DNA of 64,000 nucleotides from Ruminococcus sp. UBA4383 (GTDB lineage: Bacteria > Bacillota > Clostridia > Oscillospirales > Ruminococcaceae): assembly GCA_002389995.1 (NCBI GenBank), contig DGRR01000219.1, forward strand, positions 1 through 64,000, in the 5' to 3' direction. Below are positions 55,536 through 64,000 of this stretch, piece after piece. The translations under genes were made by a program, and so were the position numbers. Position 1 is the first letter of the stretch, and every line of letters begins with the position of its first letter. The notes under the pieces are model-generated. The model made no database searches. It was not told the origin of the DNA and saw nothing but the letters and a program-made list of their open reading frames with translations.

Positions 55536-56855
55536 TCACCGTCCTTTTTTTCTCATCTTGGCGATAAAAAAGCCGTCGCTTCCGAAATGCACGGGGAAAA
55601 TGCTTGCCATGCCGTCAAACTTTCCGCCGAGTGGTTCGGGGAGTTTCACGAGTTCGATTTCGGGGTGATTTGTGAGTAATTTTTCGACCACCTTATTATT
55701 TTCGGCTTTTCTGAGTGTACAGGTTGAATAAATCATTTCTCCGCCGTCAGCGAGGTATCTGAGGGCATTTTCCGCAATACTGTACTGAATTTCGGGGAGA
55801 TTTTCAAAATCATCGGGATTTTTGTATTTTATTTCGGGTTTGCGTCTTATTGCACCGAATCCTGAACAGGGTACATCACACAATATTTTTGTACACTTCG
55901 GGATTTCGGGATTGAATACTGTTGCATCTCCGACCTGTGCGGAAACGTTGCCGAGTTCAAGGGCTTTGATTCCTTGCTGTATAAGCTTCACACGGTGTTC
56001 ATGCAAATCAAAGGAATAAATTTTCCCCTTGTTGTTCATCATTTCCGCCATAGTGAAAGTTTTTCCGCCGGGGGCGGCGCAGATATCGAGGACTGTATCG
56101 TTTTCAGCAGGATTCAGGGCGAGACAGCAGAGCTGTGAAGCCATATCCTGAACATGAAACCAGCCCATATCGAACATATCACTGTTTTCAACATTTATGA
56201 AACCTTTTCCCGTTACCTTATAGCAATACGGAATAATTTCAGATTTTTCAAAATCAAATCTGCCTTCCCATGATTTTATAAATTTATCTTCCGTGACTGC
56301 GAGGTTATTCAGCCTTATATAGAAAGGCGGTTCACCGATAGAATCCGACAGGAGATTTTCCGCAAGTTCGATGCCATAATCTTCCGCAAGGCTTCTGACA
56401 AGCCATACAGGTGCGGAATATTCAAGCGACATCTGATTTATCTTATCTTTGGGAATTTCATATTTCTTGTCTCTGCGGATAAAATTTCTCAGCACGGCAT
56501 TTATCATACCTGATGCGCTTGACTTTTTAAATTCTTTTGCGAGTTTCACGCTTTCATTGACGGCTGCGCTGTCAGGCACGCTGTCCATATACAATATCTG
56601 ATATATACCTGTCCTGAGTATATTGAGGACTACGCTGTCAAGCTTTTCAAGCGGACGTGAGGAAAGTCCGCTGATTATATGGTCAAGCGTGATTTTCCTC
56701 TCAACAACTCCGCAGTATAATGCCGAACAGAATTTCCAGTCCTGATAATCGAGTTTTTCAACTGTCATGGTATGACTGAGAACGATATGCGAATAGCTTT
56801 TGTATATGAACGTTTTTTCAAGAAGTTCAATTGTTATATGTCTTGCGCTTTTCAT
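55536..56855 (-). CDS. rsmB: 16S rRNA C967 methyltransferase
   Basis: The 439-residue protein has an N-terminal NusB-like domain (about 1-145) and a SAM methyltransferase with LDICAAPGGKTFTMAE, DVPCSGFGAIRRKPEIK and the second catalytic Cys in STCTL. The start is set at ATG 56855, overlapping the protease stop (ATGA). A longer frame reaches back into the protease gene without a ribosome site. Confidence 0.95.
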   Translation of the reverse strand: MKSARHITIELLEKTFIYKSYSHIVLSHTMTVEKLDYQDWKFCSALYCGVVERKITLDHIISGLSSRPLEKLDSVVLNILRTGIYQILYMDSVPDSAAVNESVKLAKEFKKSSASGMINAVLRNFIRRDKKYEIPKDKINQMSLEYSAPVWLVRSLAEDYGIELAENLLSDSIGEPPFYIRLNNLAVTEDKFIKSWEGRFDFEKSEIIPYCYKVTGKGFINVENSDMFDMGWFHVQDMASQLCCLALNPAENDTVLDICAAPGGKTFTMAEMMNNKGKIYSFDLHEHRVKLIQQGIKALELGNVSAQVGDATVFNPEIPKCTKILCDVPCSGFGAIRRKPEIKYKNPDDFENLPEIQYSIAENALRYLADGGEMIYSTCTLRKAENNKVVEKLLTNHPEIELVKLPEPLGGKFDGMASIFPVHFGSDGFFIAKMRKKGR

Positions 56856-57520
56856 CTTCTTTTCACCGATAATAAAAGTCTCAGAAGCTGTAATATTGAT
56901 GCAACAAGCGAAGTAACATATGTCATAGCCGCAGCCCTTAATACTTTCTGTGCGGCAGGGATTTCGGTAATGTTGAGAATACATTCGTTTTCAAGCGTTT
57001 TCAATGCTCTGTTGCTCGCATTAAATTCCGTGGGGAGCGTTACTATCTGAAAAACAACTACCGCACCGAACATAATTATACCTGCATATGCAAGCTGAGG
57101 GAATGAATTGAAGAAAAATACTCCCGCAAGAAAGACCCAGTACCATAACATAGAGCAGATATTCGTCACAGGGACAAGTTTGCTCCTGATTAAAATAGGC
57201 AGATAATTTTCGGAATGCTGACAAACATGACCGCATTCATGGGCAGCCACTCCGATAGCGGCTATACTTGATTTTCCGTATACTGATTCGGAAAGTCTCA
57301 CTGTATTTGTGCGTGGGTCATAATGGTCTGTAAGTTCACCGCCCACACGTTCGATATTCACATCATAGAGACCATTGCTGTCGAGGATTCTTCTTGCGAC
57401 CTGTTCAGCGGTCATGCCTCCTGAACTCTGTACCTTTGAATACTCTCTGAATGTGCTTTTAACATTCAATGATGCTATTATGGGAAGAACTATTATAAGA
57501 ATAAGAAGCAGAATATCCAT
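56852..57520 (-). CDS. Zinc metallopeptidase (YugP-like, membrane)
   Basis: The 222-residue membrane protein has an HExxH-type site (AAHECGHVCQHSENY), a leading membrane segment and two or three spans near the C-terminus. It belongs to the peptidase family represented by B. subtilis YugP; the substrate is unknown. AGGAGG precedes the ATG. It lies between fmt and rsmB. Confidence 0.9.
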   Translation of the reverse strand: MDILLLILIIVLPIIASLNVKSTFREYSKVQSSGGMTAEQVARRILDSNGLYDVNIERVGGELTDHYDPRTNTVRLSESVYGKSSIAAIGVAAHECGHVCQHSENYLPILIRSKLVPVTNICSMLWYWVFLAGVFFFNSFPQLAYAGIIMFGAVVVFQIVTLPTEFNASNRALKTLENECILNITEIPAAQKVLRAAAMTYVTSLVASILQLLRLLLSVKRR

Positions 57521-57531
57521 ATTATCCTCCT

Positions 57532-58455
57532 TTATCCGAGCTTTTCACCTTTTGTTAATTTTTTTCCTCTGAGGAAATCATCAGTTTTCATACGTTTTTT
57601 GCCTTCGGGCTGAACTTCCGTGAAAACTACGGATTTTCCGTCACCGCAGGCGACTGCAAATTTTTTTTCATCTGAAACTGTACCTGTTTCTCCGCTTATG
57701 TCAGAAACTTCACTGCGGAATATTTTGATTCTTTTTCCGTCAAGCAGAGTGAATCCTGTCACGCCTCTTATGATATTATGGACTTCCTGAGCTGATTTAG
57801 TAAAATCGAGTGCAGACATTTCCTTTTTTATCATGGGGGAATAGCATGAAAGGCTGTCGTCCTGTTTTTCGGGGCTTAGAGTATTATTTTCAACGGCATC
57901 AAGAGTTTCTTTCAGAACTTCCCCGCCCATTACGGAAAGTCTTGCATAGAGTTCCTCATAGGTTTCGTTTTTGTCTATGGGAGTAGATTTTTTAATCAGC
58001 ATATCTCCCGTATCAAGACCTTCTGACATCTGCATTGAAGTAACACCTGTTTCATTTTCACCGTTGAGGATAACCCAGTTTATTGGGGCTGCGCCTCTGT
58101 ATTTCGGCAGAAGTGAAGCGTGGATATTTATACAGCCGTATCGTGGCAGTTCAAGAATTTCTTTCGGGAGTATCTGACCATATGCTGTCACGACTATCAA
58201 ATCAGGGGAAATATCTTTAAGAATTTTCATTGAATTTTCGGCATCATCGCCTTTTTTCAGGGAAAGCGGCTGATAAACCTTATAGCCGTATTCAAGAGCC
58301 GCAGACTTTACGGCAGTCGGGACGAGCTGATTTCCTCTCCTGCCTCTTGGCTTGTCGGGCTGAGTGAATACTGCTGCGATTTCGTGACTGCTTTCGGCGA
58401 GGACTTTAAGGCATGGTACTGAAAATTCGGGACTTCCCATGAAAACTATTTTCAT
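57532..58455 (-). CDS. fmt: Methionyl-tRNA formyltransferase
   Basis: The 307-residue enzyme formylates initiator Met-tRNA. It has FMGSPEFSVPCL, VVTAYGQILPKEIL, NIHASLLPKYRGAAPINW (catalytic Asn, His) and a C-terminal OB domain. It starts two bases after def. Confidence 0.97.
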   Translation of the reverse strand: MKIVFMGSPEFSVPCLKVLAESSHEIAAVFTQPDKPRGRRGNQLVPTAVKSAALEYGYKVYQPLSLKKGDDAENSMKILKDISPDLIVVTAYGQILPKEILELPRYGCINIHASLLPKYRGAAPINWVILNGENETGVTSMQMSEGLDTGDMLIKKSTPIDKNETYEELYARLSVMGGEVLKETLDAVENNTLSPEKQDDSLSCYSPMIKKEMSALDFTKSAQEVHNIIRGVTGFTLLDGKRIKIFRSEVSDISGETGTVSDEKKFAVACGDGKSVVFTEVQPEGKKRMKTDDFLRGKKLTKGEKLG

Positions 58456-58457
58456 TT

Positions 58458-58919
58458 TCAGCCCTCCTCAGGAACGAAAAATTCCTCTACAATTTCAGTA
58501 AACACATGACCGTCAAGGTGGTCATTTTCATGACATACGCACTGTGCGCCGAGTCCTGTGAAATCCATTTCAAACCAGTTTCCGTTCCTGTCCTGAGCCT
58601 TTAAGTGGACGCTCATGGGACGGGTGACATATCCCCATACATCAGGGCATGAAAGGCAGCCTTCCTGAACTCTCTGTTTGCCCTCTCTTTTTGATACTTC
58701 GGGATTTATGACTTCAAAACTGCCTTCTTCGAGGTGCATTATGAAAATTCTTCTGCAAATTCCCACCTGTGGTGCAGCAAGACCGAGACCCTGAGCCTTG
58801 TCAAGTGTCTCATGCATATCATCGAGAAGTATTGCAAGTCTTTCATCGAATTTTTCGACAGGTCTGCATACTTTGTGTAATGTTTCATCTTTATCTGTTA
58901 AAATTTTTCTTAATGCCAT
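58458..58919 (-). CDS. def: Peptide deformylase
   Basis: The 153-residue metalloenzyme removes formyl groups from new proteins. It has GLAAPQVGI, EGCLSCPD (metal Cys) and HENDHLDG (two His and the catalytic Glu). The start is set at ATG 58919 behind AAAGGA; a 13-codon longer frame runs back into priA without a ribosome site. Confidence 0.97.
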   Translation of the reverse strand: MALRKILTDKDETLHKVCRPVEKFDERLAILLDDMHETLDKAQGLGLAAPQVGICRRIFIMHLEEGSFEVINPEVSKREGKQRVQEGCLSCPDVWGYVTRPMSVHLKAQDRNGNWFEMDFTGLGAQCVCHENDHLDGHVFTEIVEEFFVPEEG

Positions 58920-58938
58920 CTGAATTATCCTTTCTATA

Positions 58939-61383
58939 TTATACTCCCACATCGCCATTAATATCAGCGTAAAGAGAAATTTTATGCATCTCTTTAAGTT
59001 TTGCGCCCTGTGTGAGAATATCGCATATAAACCCTCTTATTTCGGGGGTATTCTTGCATTTCACAATTATCCTGTAACGGAATTTTCCGTTTATTTTTAT
59101 ATACGAACATTTTACAGGTCCTAAAACTCTGACAGGTGTTTTAGGCTGTAACTGTTTTAATTTTGTATTCATCAGAGACAATACTGCATATGCGCCTTTT
59201 TCAACGGCACTGTCATCAGTTCCTGAAAAGCACAGTATGCACATATCGCAGACAGGCGGAAATATAAGTTCACGCCTTATAGTTATTTCCTCGTTGTAAA
59301 AGCCTTCATAGTCCTGCTGTGCGGCAAGTTCCATAACATAATGGTCAGGGATAAAGGTCTGCAATACAGCCCTGCCTTTTCTGTCGCCTCTGCCGCTTCT
59401 GCCGACAACCTGCGTTATGAGGGAAAAAGTCCTCTCATAGCTTCGGAAATCTCCTGCATACAGTGACCTGTCAACAGAAAGCACTCCCACAAGCGTTACA
59501 TTCGGGAAATCAAGACCCTTGCCTATCATCTGAGTACCTATCATTATATCATATTCACCGTTTCTGAAAGCGTTGAATCCTTTTTCATAGGAATATCTTG
59601 AAAATGTGGTATCAGCGTCCATACGCAGAATTTTCGCCTGCGGAAAATACATATTCAGTTCTTCCTCAAGTTTCTGCGTACCGAATCCCATACTTTTCAA
59701 TTTTTTTGAACCGCATACGGGGCATTTCTGCACCTTATCGCCTGAATATCCGCAGTAATGGCACATAAGCCTGTTATTCTTCTTGTGGTATGTCAATGGT
59801 ACTGAACAGTTCGGGCAGTATACAGGCTGATAACATTCGCAGCAGCTTATTATTGTATGGTATCCCCGTCTGTTAAGGAGAAGAATAGTCTGTTCGCCGT
59901 TTCGGAGGTTTTCCTGAATTTCATCGACAAGAAAACGGCTGAACTCCGTAGGATTACCCTCCTCACGTTCGATATTCATATCAATGACAGCAACTTCGGG
60001 GAGGGGATTATTGCCATAGCGGTTTTTCATTTCTATAAGGTTATAGATTTTCTTTTCAGCGAGGTAATAGCTTTCTATTGACGGGGTGGCAGATGCGAGG
60101 ACAAGCACGCATTTATGTTTTTTACATCTCTGCTTTGCTATATCGCAGGTAATATATCTTGGGGAACGTTCTGATTTATAGGAGCGTTCGCCCTCCTCGT
60201 CAATAATAATTATTCCTATATTTGAAAGCGGTGCAAAAATCGAACTTCTTGTTCCGATAACTATATCGGCAATGCCGTTCTTTATGCGTTTGTATTCATC
60301 GAGACGCTGACCGAGTGAAAGCCCGCTGTGAATCACTGCGACCTTATCACCGAAAAGAAGCCTGAAACGGTTCAAAACCTGCGGAGTGAGTCCTATTTCG
60401 GGAATCAGCAGCATAGCTTTTCTGCCGAGTTTTATGGTATCTGCGATTAATTTTTCAAATACGGAAGTTTTTCCGCTGCCTGTTACACCGTGAAGGAGAA
60501 AAACTGACGGGGTTTTACTTTCAACATTTGAAAATATTCTGTCATATGCATTCTGCTGTTCATCTGACAGAATTATATCATCTGGGCTGATTCTTTCACC
60601 ATTGTCATTTCCGACAGTTCGGAATACTTCCACTTCATATTCAACAGCCGCACCTTTTTCAGAAAGTCTTTTGACGACTGCATCTGTAACACCGCACATA
60701 TATGCCGCCTCACTGACGGAAACAGCATCATTTTCAGCAAGAAAGTCCGCAACGGATTTTTGTTTCGGTGTAAGGCTGAAATTTTCGGGTGAAGACAAAT
60801 ATTCATCGGAAAGCCTTATCATTTTCACAGTTGCATCTGAGACAGCCTGACGGAAAATATTATCAGATTTCAGTGCGCCTGCGTCACAAAGTTCATCAAT
60901 AAATTTCCTGCCGTTCTCTGATATAAAATCCTCTGCTTTATCGTTTAATTCCTTGTCATCAGCCGACTTTAATTTTTCAAGGAGTGCAGATGCATCTGCT
61001 GACAGCACGGAATTATTTCTGAATTTTTTTACAAGAGTGAAATTTTCCTTTACTTTCACGCTCATAGCGGGTGGGAGCATGATTTTTACCGCATCAAAAT
61101 ATGTGCAGAATGTATGCTCTCTCAGATATAATGCGAGTTCAAGAAGTTCATCAGATATTACAGGTTCTCTGTCGATAAGGTCATTTATTGGTTTAAGCGG
61201 ATTGCCGCTGCCCTCTGATATGCCCATAACAACGCCTATACGCCTTGTATTTCCCCTGCCGAACGGCACAAGCACACGGCAGCCGCATTTCACGGGCATA
61301 TTTTCGGGTATCGAATAGCTGAACAGTTTATCAAAGGAATATGCTGTTCCGCTGACGGCAATCTGTGCGGTTAATTCATTCAA
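58939..61383 (-). CDS. priA: Primosomal replication restart helicase PriA
   Basis: The 814-residue helicase reloads the replisome at stalled forks. After the N-terminal DNA-binding domain come Walker A GVTGSGKTSVFEK, the Walker B box IIIIDEEGERSYK (DEEH in E. coli, here DEEG) and two zinc sites in CCECYQPVYCPNC...CHYCGYSGDKVQKCPVCG. QVVGRSGRG marks the second RecA-like domain. The TTG start overlaps rpoZ by eight bases. Confidence 0.97.
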   Translation of the reverse strand: MNELTAQIAVSGTAYSFDKLFSYSIPENMPVKCGCRVLVPFGRGNTRRIGVVMGISEGSGNPLKPINDLIDREPVISDELLELALYLREHTFCTYFDAVKIMLPPAMSVKVKENFTLVKKFRNNSVLSADASALLEKLKSADDKELNDKAEDFISENGRKFIDELCDAGALKSDNIFRQAVSDATVKMIRLSDEYLSSPENFSLTPKQKSVADFLAENDAVSVSEAAYMCGVTDAVVKRLSEKGAAVEYEVEVFRTVGNDNGERISPDDIILSDEQQNAYDRIFSNVESKTPSVFLLHGVTGSGKTSVFEKLIADTIKLGRKAMLLIPEIGLTPQVLNRFRLLFGDKVAVIHSGLSLGQRLDEYKRIKNGIADIVIGTRSSIFAPLSNIGIIIIDEEGERSYKSERSPRYITCDIAKQRCKKHKCVLVLASATPSIESYYLAEKKIYNLIEMKNRYGNNPLPEVAVIDMNIEREEGNPTEFSRFLVDEIQENLRNGEQTILLLNRRGYHTIISCCECYQPVYCPNCSVPLTYHKKNNRLMCHYCGYSGDKVQKCPVCGSKKLKSMGFGTQKLEEELNMYFPQAKILRMDADTTFSRYSYEKGFNAFRNGEYDIMIGTQMIGKGLDFPNVTLVGVLSVDRSLYAGDFRSYERTFSLITQVVGRSGRGDRKGRAVLQTFIPDHYVMELAAQQDYEGFYNEEITIRRELIFPPVCDMCILCFSGTDDSAVEKGAYAVLSLMNTKLKQLQPKTPVRVLGPVKCSYIKINGKFRYRIIVKCKNTPEIRGFICDILTQGAKLKEMHKISLYADINGDVGV

Positions 61384-61573
61384 GAGTGTTTACTATCTTG
61401 TATTTTCCGCTTGCGAGTTCTTCGACAGCGGTTTTGACGGGTTTTTCTTCAAGGGTTTCTCCCTTTTCGTAGAGTTCGTCTGCGATTTCCCTTGCTCTTT
61501 TAGCGACTGCTATTACAAGGGAATAACAACTTTCGTTTTTGGAAATTATCTGATTTACTGCTGGTCTGAGCAT
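61376..61573 (-). CDS. rpoZ: RNA polymerase omega subunit
   Basis: The 65-residue subunit helps assemble RNA polymerase. It has the SLVIAVAKRAREIADE helix and a short acidic tail. It lies between gmk and priA, the usual order in Firmicutes. Confidence 0.93.
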   Translation of the reverse strand: MLRPAVNQIISKNESCYSLVIAVAKRAREIADELYEKGETLEEKPVKTAVEELASGKYKIVNTLE

Positions 61574-61591
61574 AATAAAAACACCTCTTAA

Positions 61592-62197
61592 TTATTTTTT
61601 ATCAAGAATTTCACCGATAAGCTCGTGTGAATTTTCTGCTTTAAGTTTTTCTGCTGACATAACGAGGAAAAAATCCTTAACAGCATCTTCAAGGGCATCA
61701 TTTATGATTATATAGTCATATTTTATTGATGCGGCTATTTCGCCTGCGGCTTTTTCTATACGCTGTTCAATTACATCATCTGATTCTGTACCTCTTTTGT
61801 GGAGTCTCCTGCGGAGTTCATTTATTGACGGCGGAGCTATGAATATCATGAGTGCATCGGGGCGTTTTGCCTTTACTTTCATAGCACCCTCAACTTCTAT
61901 TTCGAGGATAACGTTTATACCCTTTTCGAGGTAGGGGTCAACCTCTGAGAGAAGTGTACCGTAATAATGGTCGCAGTAGCCTGCATATTCAAGAAATTCG
62001 CTCCTCTGGATTTTTTCTTCAAACTCATCATTTGAGATAAAGTAATAGGTTACGCCTTCTTTATCTTCGGGGCGGGGGCTTCTTGTGGTTGCGGATATTG
62101 AACAGCGGTAATTTTTATCCTTTGTTATTTCCGCAAGCATAGTACCTTTTCCGCAGCCTGACGGAGCGGAAAACACGATTAATTTTCCTTTATTCAT
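61592..62197 (-). CDS. gmk: Guanylate kinase
   Basis: The 201-residue kinase makes GDP from GMP. It has [12 protein letters not shown] (P-loop), [18 protein letters not shown] and [13 protein letters not shown]. The start is set at ATG 62197 because the GGAGGTG site lies inside a longer frame. It overlaps the remA end by eight bases. It continues the guanine-nucleotide route from guaB elsewhere in the window. Confidence 0.97.
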   Translation of the reverse strand: MNKGKLIVFSAPSGCGKGTMLAEITKDKNYRCSISATTRSPRPEDKEGVTYYFISNDEFEEKIQRSEFLEYAGYCDHYYGTLLSEVDPYLEKGINVILEIEVEGAMKVKAKRPDALMIFIAPPSINELRRRLHKRGTESDDVIEQRIEKAAGEIAASIKYDYIIINDALEDAVKDFFLVMSAEKLKAENSHELIGEILDKK

Positions 62198-62441
62198 TAT
62201 TTTCTGCACCTCCATTGATTCGTGCGGCGAGAGTTTCCGTTATCAGGGAGGACAGCACGACATGACCGCTGTCCATGATGATGACGGCTCTTGTTTTTCT
62301 TCCGTAAGTGGCATCTATGGCACGTCCGCTGTCCTTAGCCTCCTGAATGATTCTTTTTATGGGGGCTGAATCGGGACTTACTATTGTGACTATCCGTGAG
62401 ACAGCTACCATATTGCCATAGCCTATATTGATAAGTTTCAT
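62190..62441 (-). CDS. remA: RemA-family (DUF370) regulator
   Basis: The 83-residue protein begins [20 protein letters not shown] and has [21 protein letters not shown], the family signature. In B. subtilis RemA activates biofilm matrix and osmoprotection genes. Position between yicC and gmk is conserved. Confidence 0.95.
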   Translation of the reverse strand: MKLINIGYGNMVAVSRIVTIVSPDSAPIKRIIQEAKDSGRAIDATYGRKTRAVIIMDSGHVVLSSLITETLAARINGGAENNE

Positions 62442-62448
62442 AGTTCAC

Positions 62449-63345
62449 CTACTCAATATTCTGTATCTGCTCTCTTATTTTTTCGATTTCGGCTTTCATA
62501 TCGACAACGATTTTTGTGATATTTATATCCTGAGCCTTTGAGCCTATTGTATTTACTTCACGGTTCATTTCCTGAACGATGAAATCGAGTTTTCTTCCGA
62601 CAGCCTCATCATGTTCAAGCATTTCGCACATCTGGGAGATATGGCTTCTGAGGCGGACAGTTTCCTCATCGACGGCTATTTTTTCGGCAAATACAGCGGC
62701 TTCGGTAAGTATTCTCTGCTGGTCAATGCTTTTGCTTTCGAGGATTTCGGAGAGTTTCTGATAGAGTCTGTTTCTGTAATTTTCGACTGTTTTCGGGGAA
62801 ATCTCCTCAACTTTTGCGACCATAGAGAGTATAAGCTGTGATTTTGAGAGAACGTCCTCTTTAAGTTTTTCGCCTTCTTTTTCTCTCATGGAGACAAATT
62901 TTTCGAGTGCCTCGGAGGAGACCTGAGAAATATCGTTCCATACCTGTTCTTCGTTGTCGGGGGTTTTCTGGACATTGAAGATATCGGGGAGTTTTATAAG
63001 TTTTGAGAGAGTGAGGTCATCGCTGAGTCCGAACTCCTCGGATATACTGCGGAGGGCTTTTATATAGCCTTCTGCGGCGGCTTTATTTATAGCTATTGTG
63101 GTATCCTTGTTTTCGATATTGTTTATTGTGACAGAAATCTCGACTTTTCCTCTTGTTATACCTGTTTTAAGCTGTGCTTTCAGTTTTTCGTCGATATAGC
63201 TGTATGCTCTTGGTATTCTTGAAGAATACTCATAATAGCGGTGATTCACGGAACGTATTTCGACAAGGATATCCCTGCCGTTTATAATTTTCTGCGCCCG
63301 TCCGTATCCTGTCATACTTTTAAGCACATAATCGCCTGCTTTCAT
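62449..63345 (-). CDS. yicC: YicC-family endoribonuclease
   Basis: The ~298-residue protein has the N-terminal SMTGYGRAQ motif and the C-terminal DUF1732 region (GRKLDFIVQEMNREVNTIGSKA). Relatives are RNases linked to stress and small RNA turnover. The start is uncertain: ATG 63345 has no clear ribosome site, while GTG 63327 (giving MLKSMTGYG) has a weak AGGCG and fits the family. It is the first gene of the long housekeeping operon. Confidence 0.93.
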   Translation of the reverse strand: MKAGDYVLKSMTGYGRAQKIINGRDILVEIRSVNHRYYEYSSRIPRAYSYIDEKLKAQLKTGITRGKVEISVTINNIENKDTTIAINKAAAEGYIKALRSISEEFGLSDDLTLSKLIKLPDIFNVQKTPDNEEQVWNDISQVSSEALEKFVSMREKEGEKLKEDVLSKSQLILSMVAKVEEISPKTVENYRNRLYQKLSEILESKSIDQQRILTEAAVFAEKIAVDEETVRLRSHISQMCEMLEHDEAVGRKLDFIVQEMNREVNTIGSKAQDINITKIVVDMKAEIEKIREQIQNIE

Positions 63346-63376
63346 TTAATTTTACGCATAAATATACTATTATATT

Positions 63377-63405
63377 ATTATAACACGCAAATCCAAAAAA
63401 TGCAA
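63377..63405 (-). promoter_or_regulatory. Extended -10 promoter of the yicC-to-spoVM operon
   Basis: On the minus strand TTGCAT (63405-63400), 17 bases ending in TGT, TATAAT (63382-63377). Confidence 0.88.
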
Positions 63406-63411
63406 GCGTTT

Positions 63412-63452
63412 TGACTAAAAAAACGGTCTCCGAACCGAAGTTCGGAAACCGC
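63412..63452 (-). terminator. Terminator of the GH48-dockerin gene
   Basis: CGGTTTCCGAAC-TTCG-GTTCGGAGACCG on the minus strand (63424-63435/63440-63451, one mismatch) with a stable TTCG loop, followed by a run of seven T. Confidence 0.9.
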
Positions 63453-63470
63453 TGAATGAACATCATTAAA

Positions 63471-64000
63471 TTACTTTAACTGATCAGATGTAATCGGGAA
63501 ATCAGCCTGCTTGATAACGCCTGCATCAACGAGCTGAACACCTGCTGCGTCCTGACCTGTAATACCATTACCTCTGTCAACGCAGTCGCCTCTGTCTTTA
63601 CCTTCATCGGTAAGACCATACTTGCCCTGATTAGCAAGGTGCTGGAGAATAGCAACAGTATCAGAGATAGTAACCTTATTGTCAACGTTAGCATCACCGA
63701 GGAGTATAGAAGGTGTAGGACCATCTTCAAAAGGAAGAACCTCAGGATAGAGAAGTGCCATAGTACCTGTTGTGATGAGAGCATCACCCATATGCCAGAA
63801 TCTGTGGAGCTTGTAGTAGTAATCATCTGTTTTGCCTGTTGCATCGTAAACAGCCTTACAAGCCTGATACATTTCATCATCAGCATATTTCTGACGGATA
63901 GAGCTGAATGTATTCTTTGTGCTGCCGTCGAGAGGTGAACCGTCGGGCATAGTTCCCTTATAGTCAGCAGGAATATAAACTTCCTGCTCGAATACTCTCT
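63471..64000 (-). CDS. C-terminus of a GH48 cellulase with type I dockerin (5' end missing)
   Basis: The frame is open to the window edge (about 176 residues). The first ~100 residues match the GH48 C-terminus from memory: YIPADYKGTMPDGS, FSSIRQKYADDEMYQ, and YKLHRFWHMGDALITTG. A Thr/Pro linker (EDGPTPS) leads to a dockerin with LGDANVDNKVTISDTVAIL and a second loop DCVDRGNGITGQDAA. GH48 enzymes are reducing-end processive cellulases and the main enzyme of many cellulosomes. The dockerin style is that of ruminococci. The terminator follows directly. Confidence 0.88.
   Translation of the reverse strand, partial: RVFEQEVYIPADYKGTMPDGSPLDGSTKNTFSSIRQKYADDEMYQACKAVYDATGKTDDYYYKLHRFWHMGDALITTGTMALLYPEVLPFEDGPTPSILLGDANVDNKVTISDTVAILQHLANQGKYGLTDEGKDRGDCVDRGNGITGQDAAGVQLVDAGVIKQADFPITSDQLK

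Overview
The window looks like a chromosomal segment of an AT-leaning, low-GC Firmicute of the cellulolytic Ruminococcus type (R. flavefaciens-like). The evidence is the C-terminus of a GH48 cellulase with a Ruminococcus-style type I dockerin at the right edge (63471-64000), a second dockerin on a BspA-like leucine-rich-repeat protein (20764-21681), an FMN-type FabK enoyl reductase as the only enoyl reductase seen, glycogen phosphorylase beside a GH13 enzyme, xylose isomerase and xylulokinase, and sporulation-family genes (spoVG, spoVM, a SpoIIQ-like M23 protein). No tRNA, rRNA, CRISPR array, insertion sequence or prophage was recognised. Promoters are strikingly regular sigma-A types with 17-base spacers, often with an extended TG motif, and many genes start with TTG or GTG behind a strong Shine-Dalgarno sequence.

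Layout, left to right. (1) 1-4634: alpha-glucan use on the minus strand (GH13 alpha-glucosidase and glycogen phosphorylase), preceded by the first codons of an unknown gene. (2) 5055-6326: a membrane protein with a degenerate signal-peptidase fold and a disordered acidic tail. (3) 6371-15782, minus strand: a type II fatty-acid synthesis operon, transcribed fabH-fabK-fabG-fabF-accB-orf106-uma2-fabZ-accC-accD-accA-acpP. It contains two foreign-looking genes. fabD lies divergently and is translationally coupled to aroE. The shared fabH/fabD region holds two AT-rich palindromes. (4) 16966-24136, plus strand: aroE, an LRR fragment, a small orphan protein, aroK, an amidohydrolase coupled to the LRR-dockerin protein, guaB, and a lipoprotein ending in a zinc ribbon. 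(5) 24167-28121, minus strand: a Na/Pi cotransporter with a PhoU domain, and a DUF4317 gene coupled to a lipoprotein. (6) 28254-29024: an M23 (SpoIIQ-like) protein.

(7) 29251-39073, minus strand: a cell-wall and shape operon, murC-lexA-zapA-U32-dut-DUF4321-mreB-mreC-mreD-mrdA. (8) 39372-41908, plus strand: an ECF sigma factor, a transmembrane anti-sigma factor with a Thr-rich stalk, and a secreted protein with an LPXTG-like (SPVTG) sorting signal, bounded by one promoter and one terminator. This is the best candidate in the window for a little-described signalling system. (9) 41946-48943, minus strand: spoVG, xylB, three small genes, xylA and an unknown membrane protein. (10) 49162-49665: a VanZ-like protein.

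(11) 49678-63345, minus strand: a long housekeeping operon, yicC-remA-gmk-rpoZ-priA-def-fmt-zinc protease-rsmB-rlmN-prpC-prkC-rsgA-thiN, ending in a 29-codon spoVM that ordinary gene callers would miss. It matches the Bacillus arrangement (def-fmt-rsmB-rlmN-prpC-prkC-rsgA-thiN-spoVM). (12) 63471-64000: the dockerin-bearing GH48 fragment. All family assignments are by reading motifs; no database search was run.
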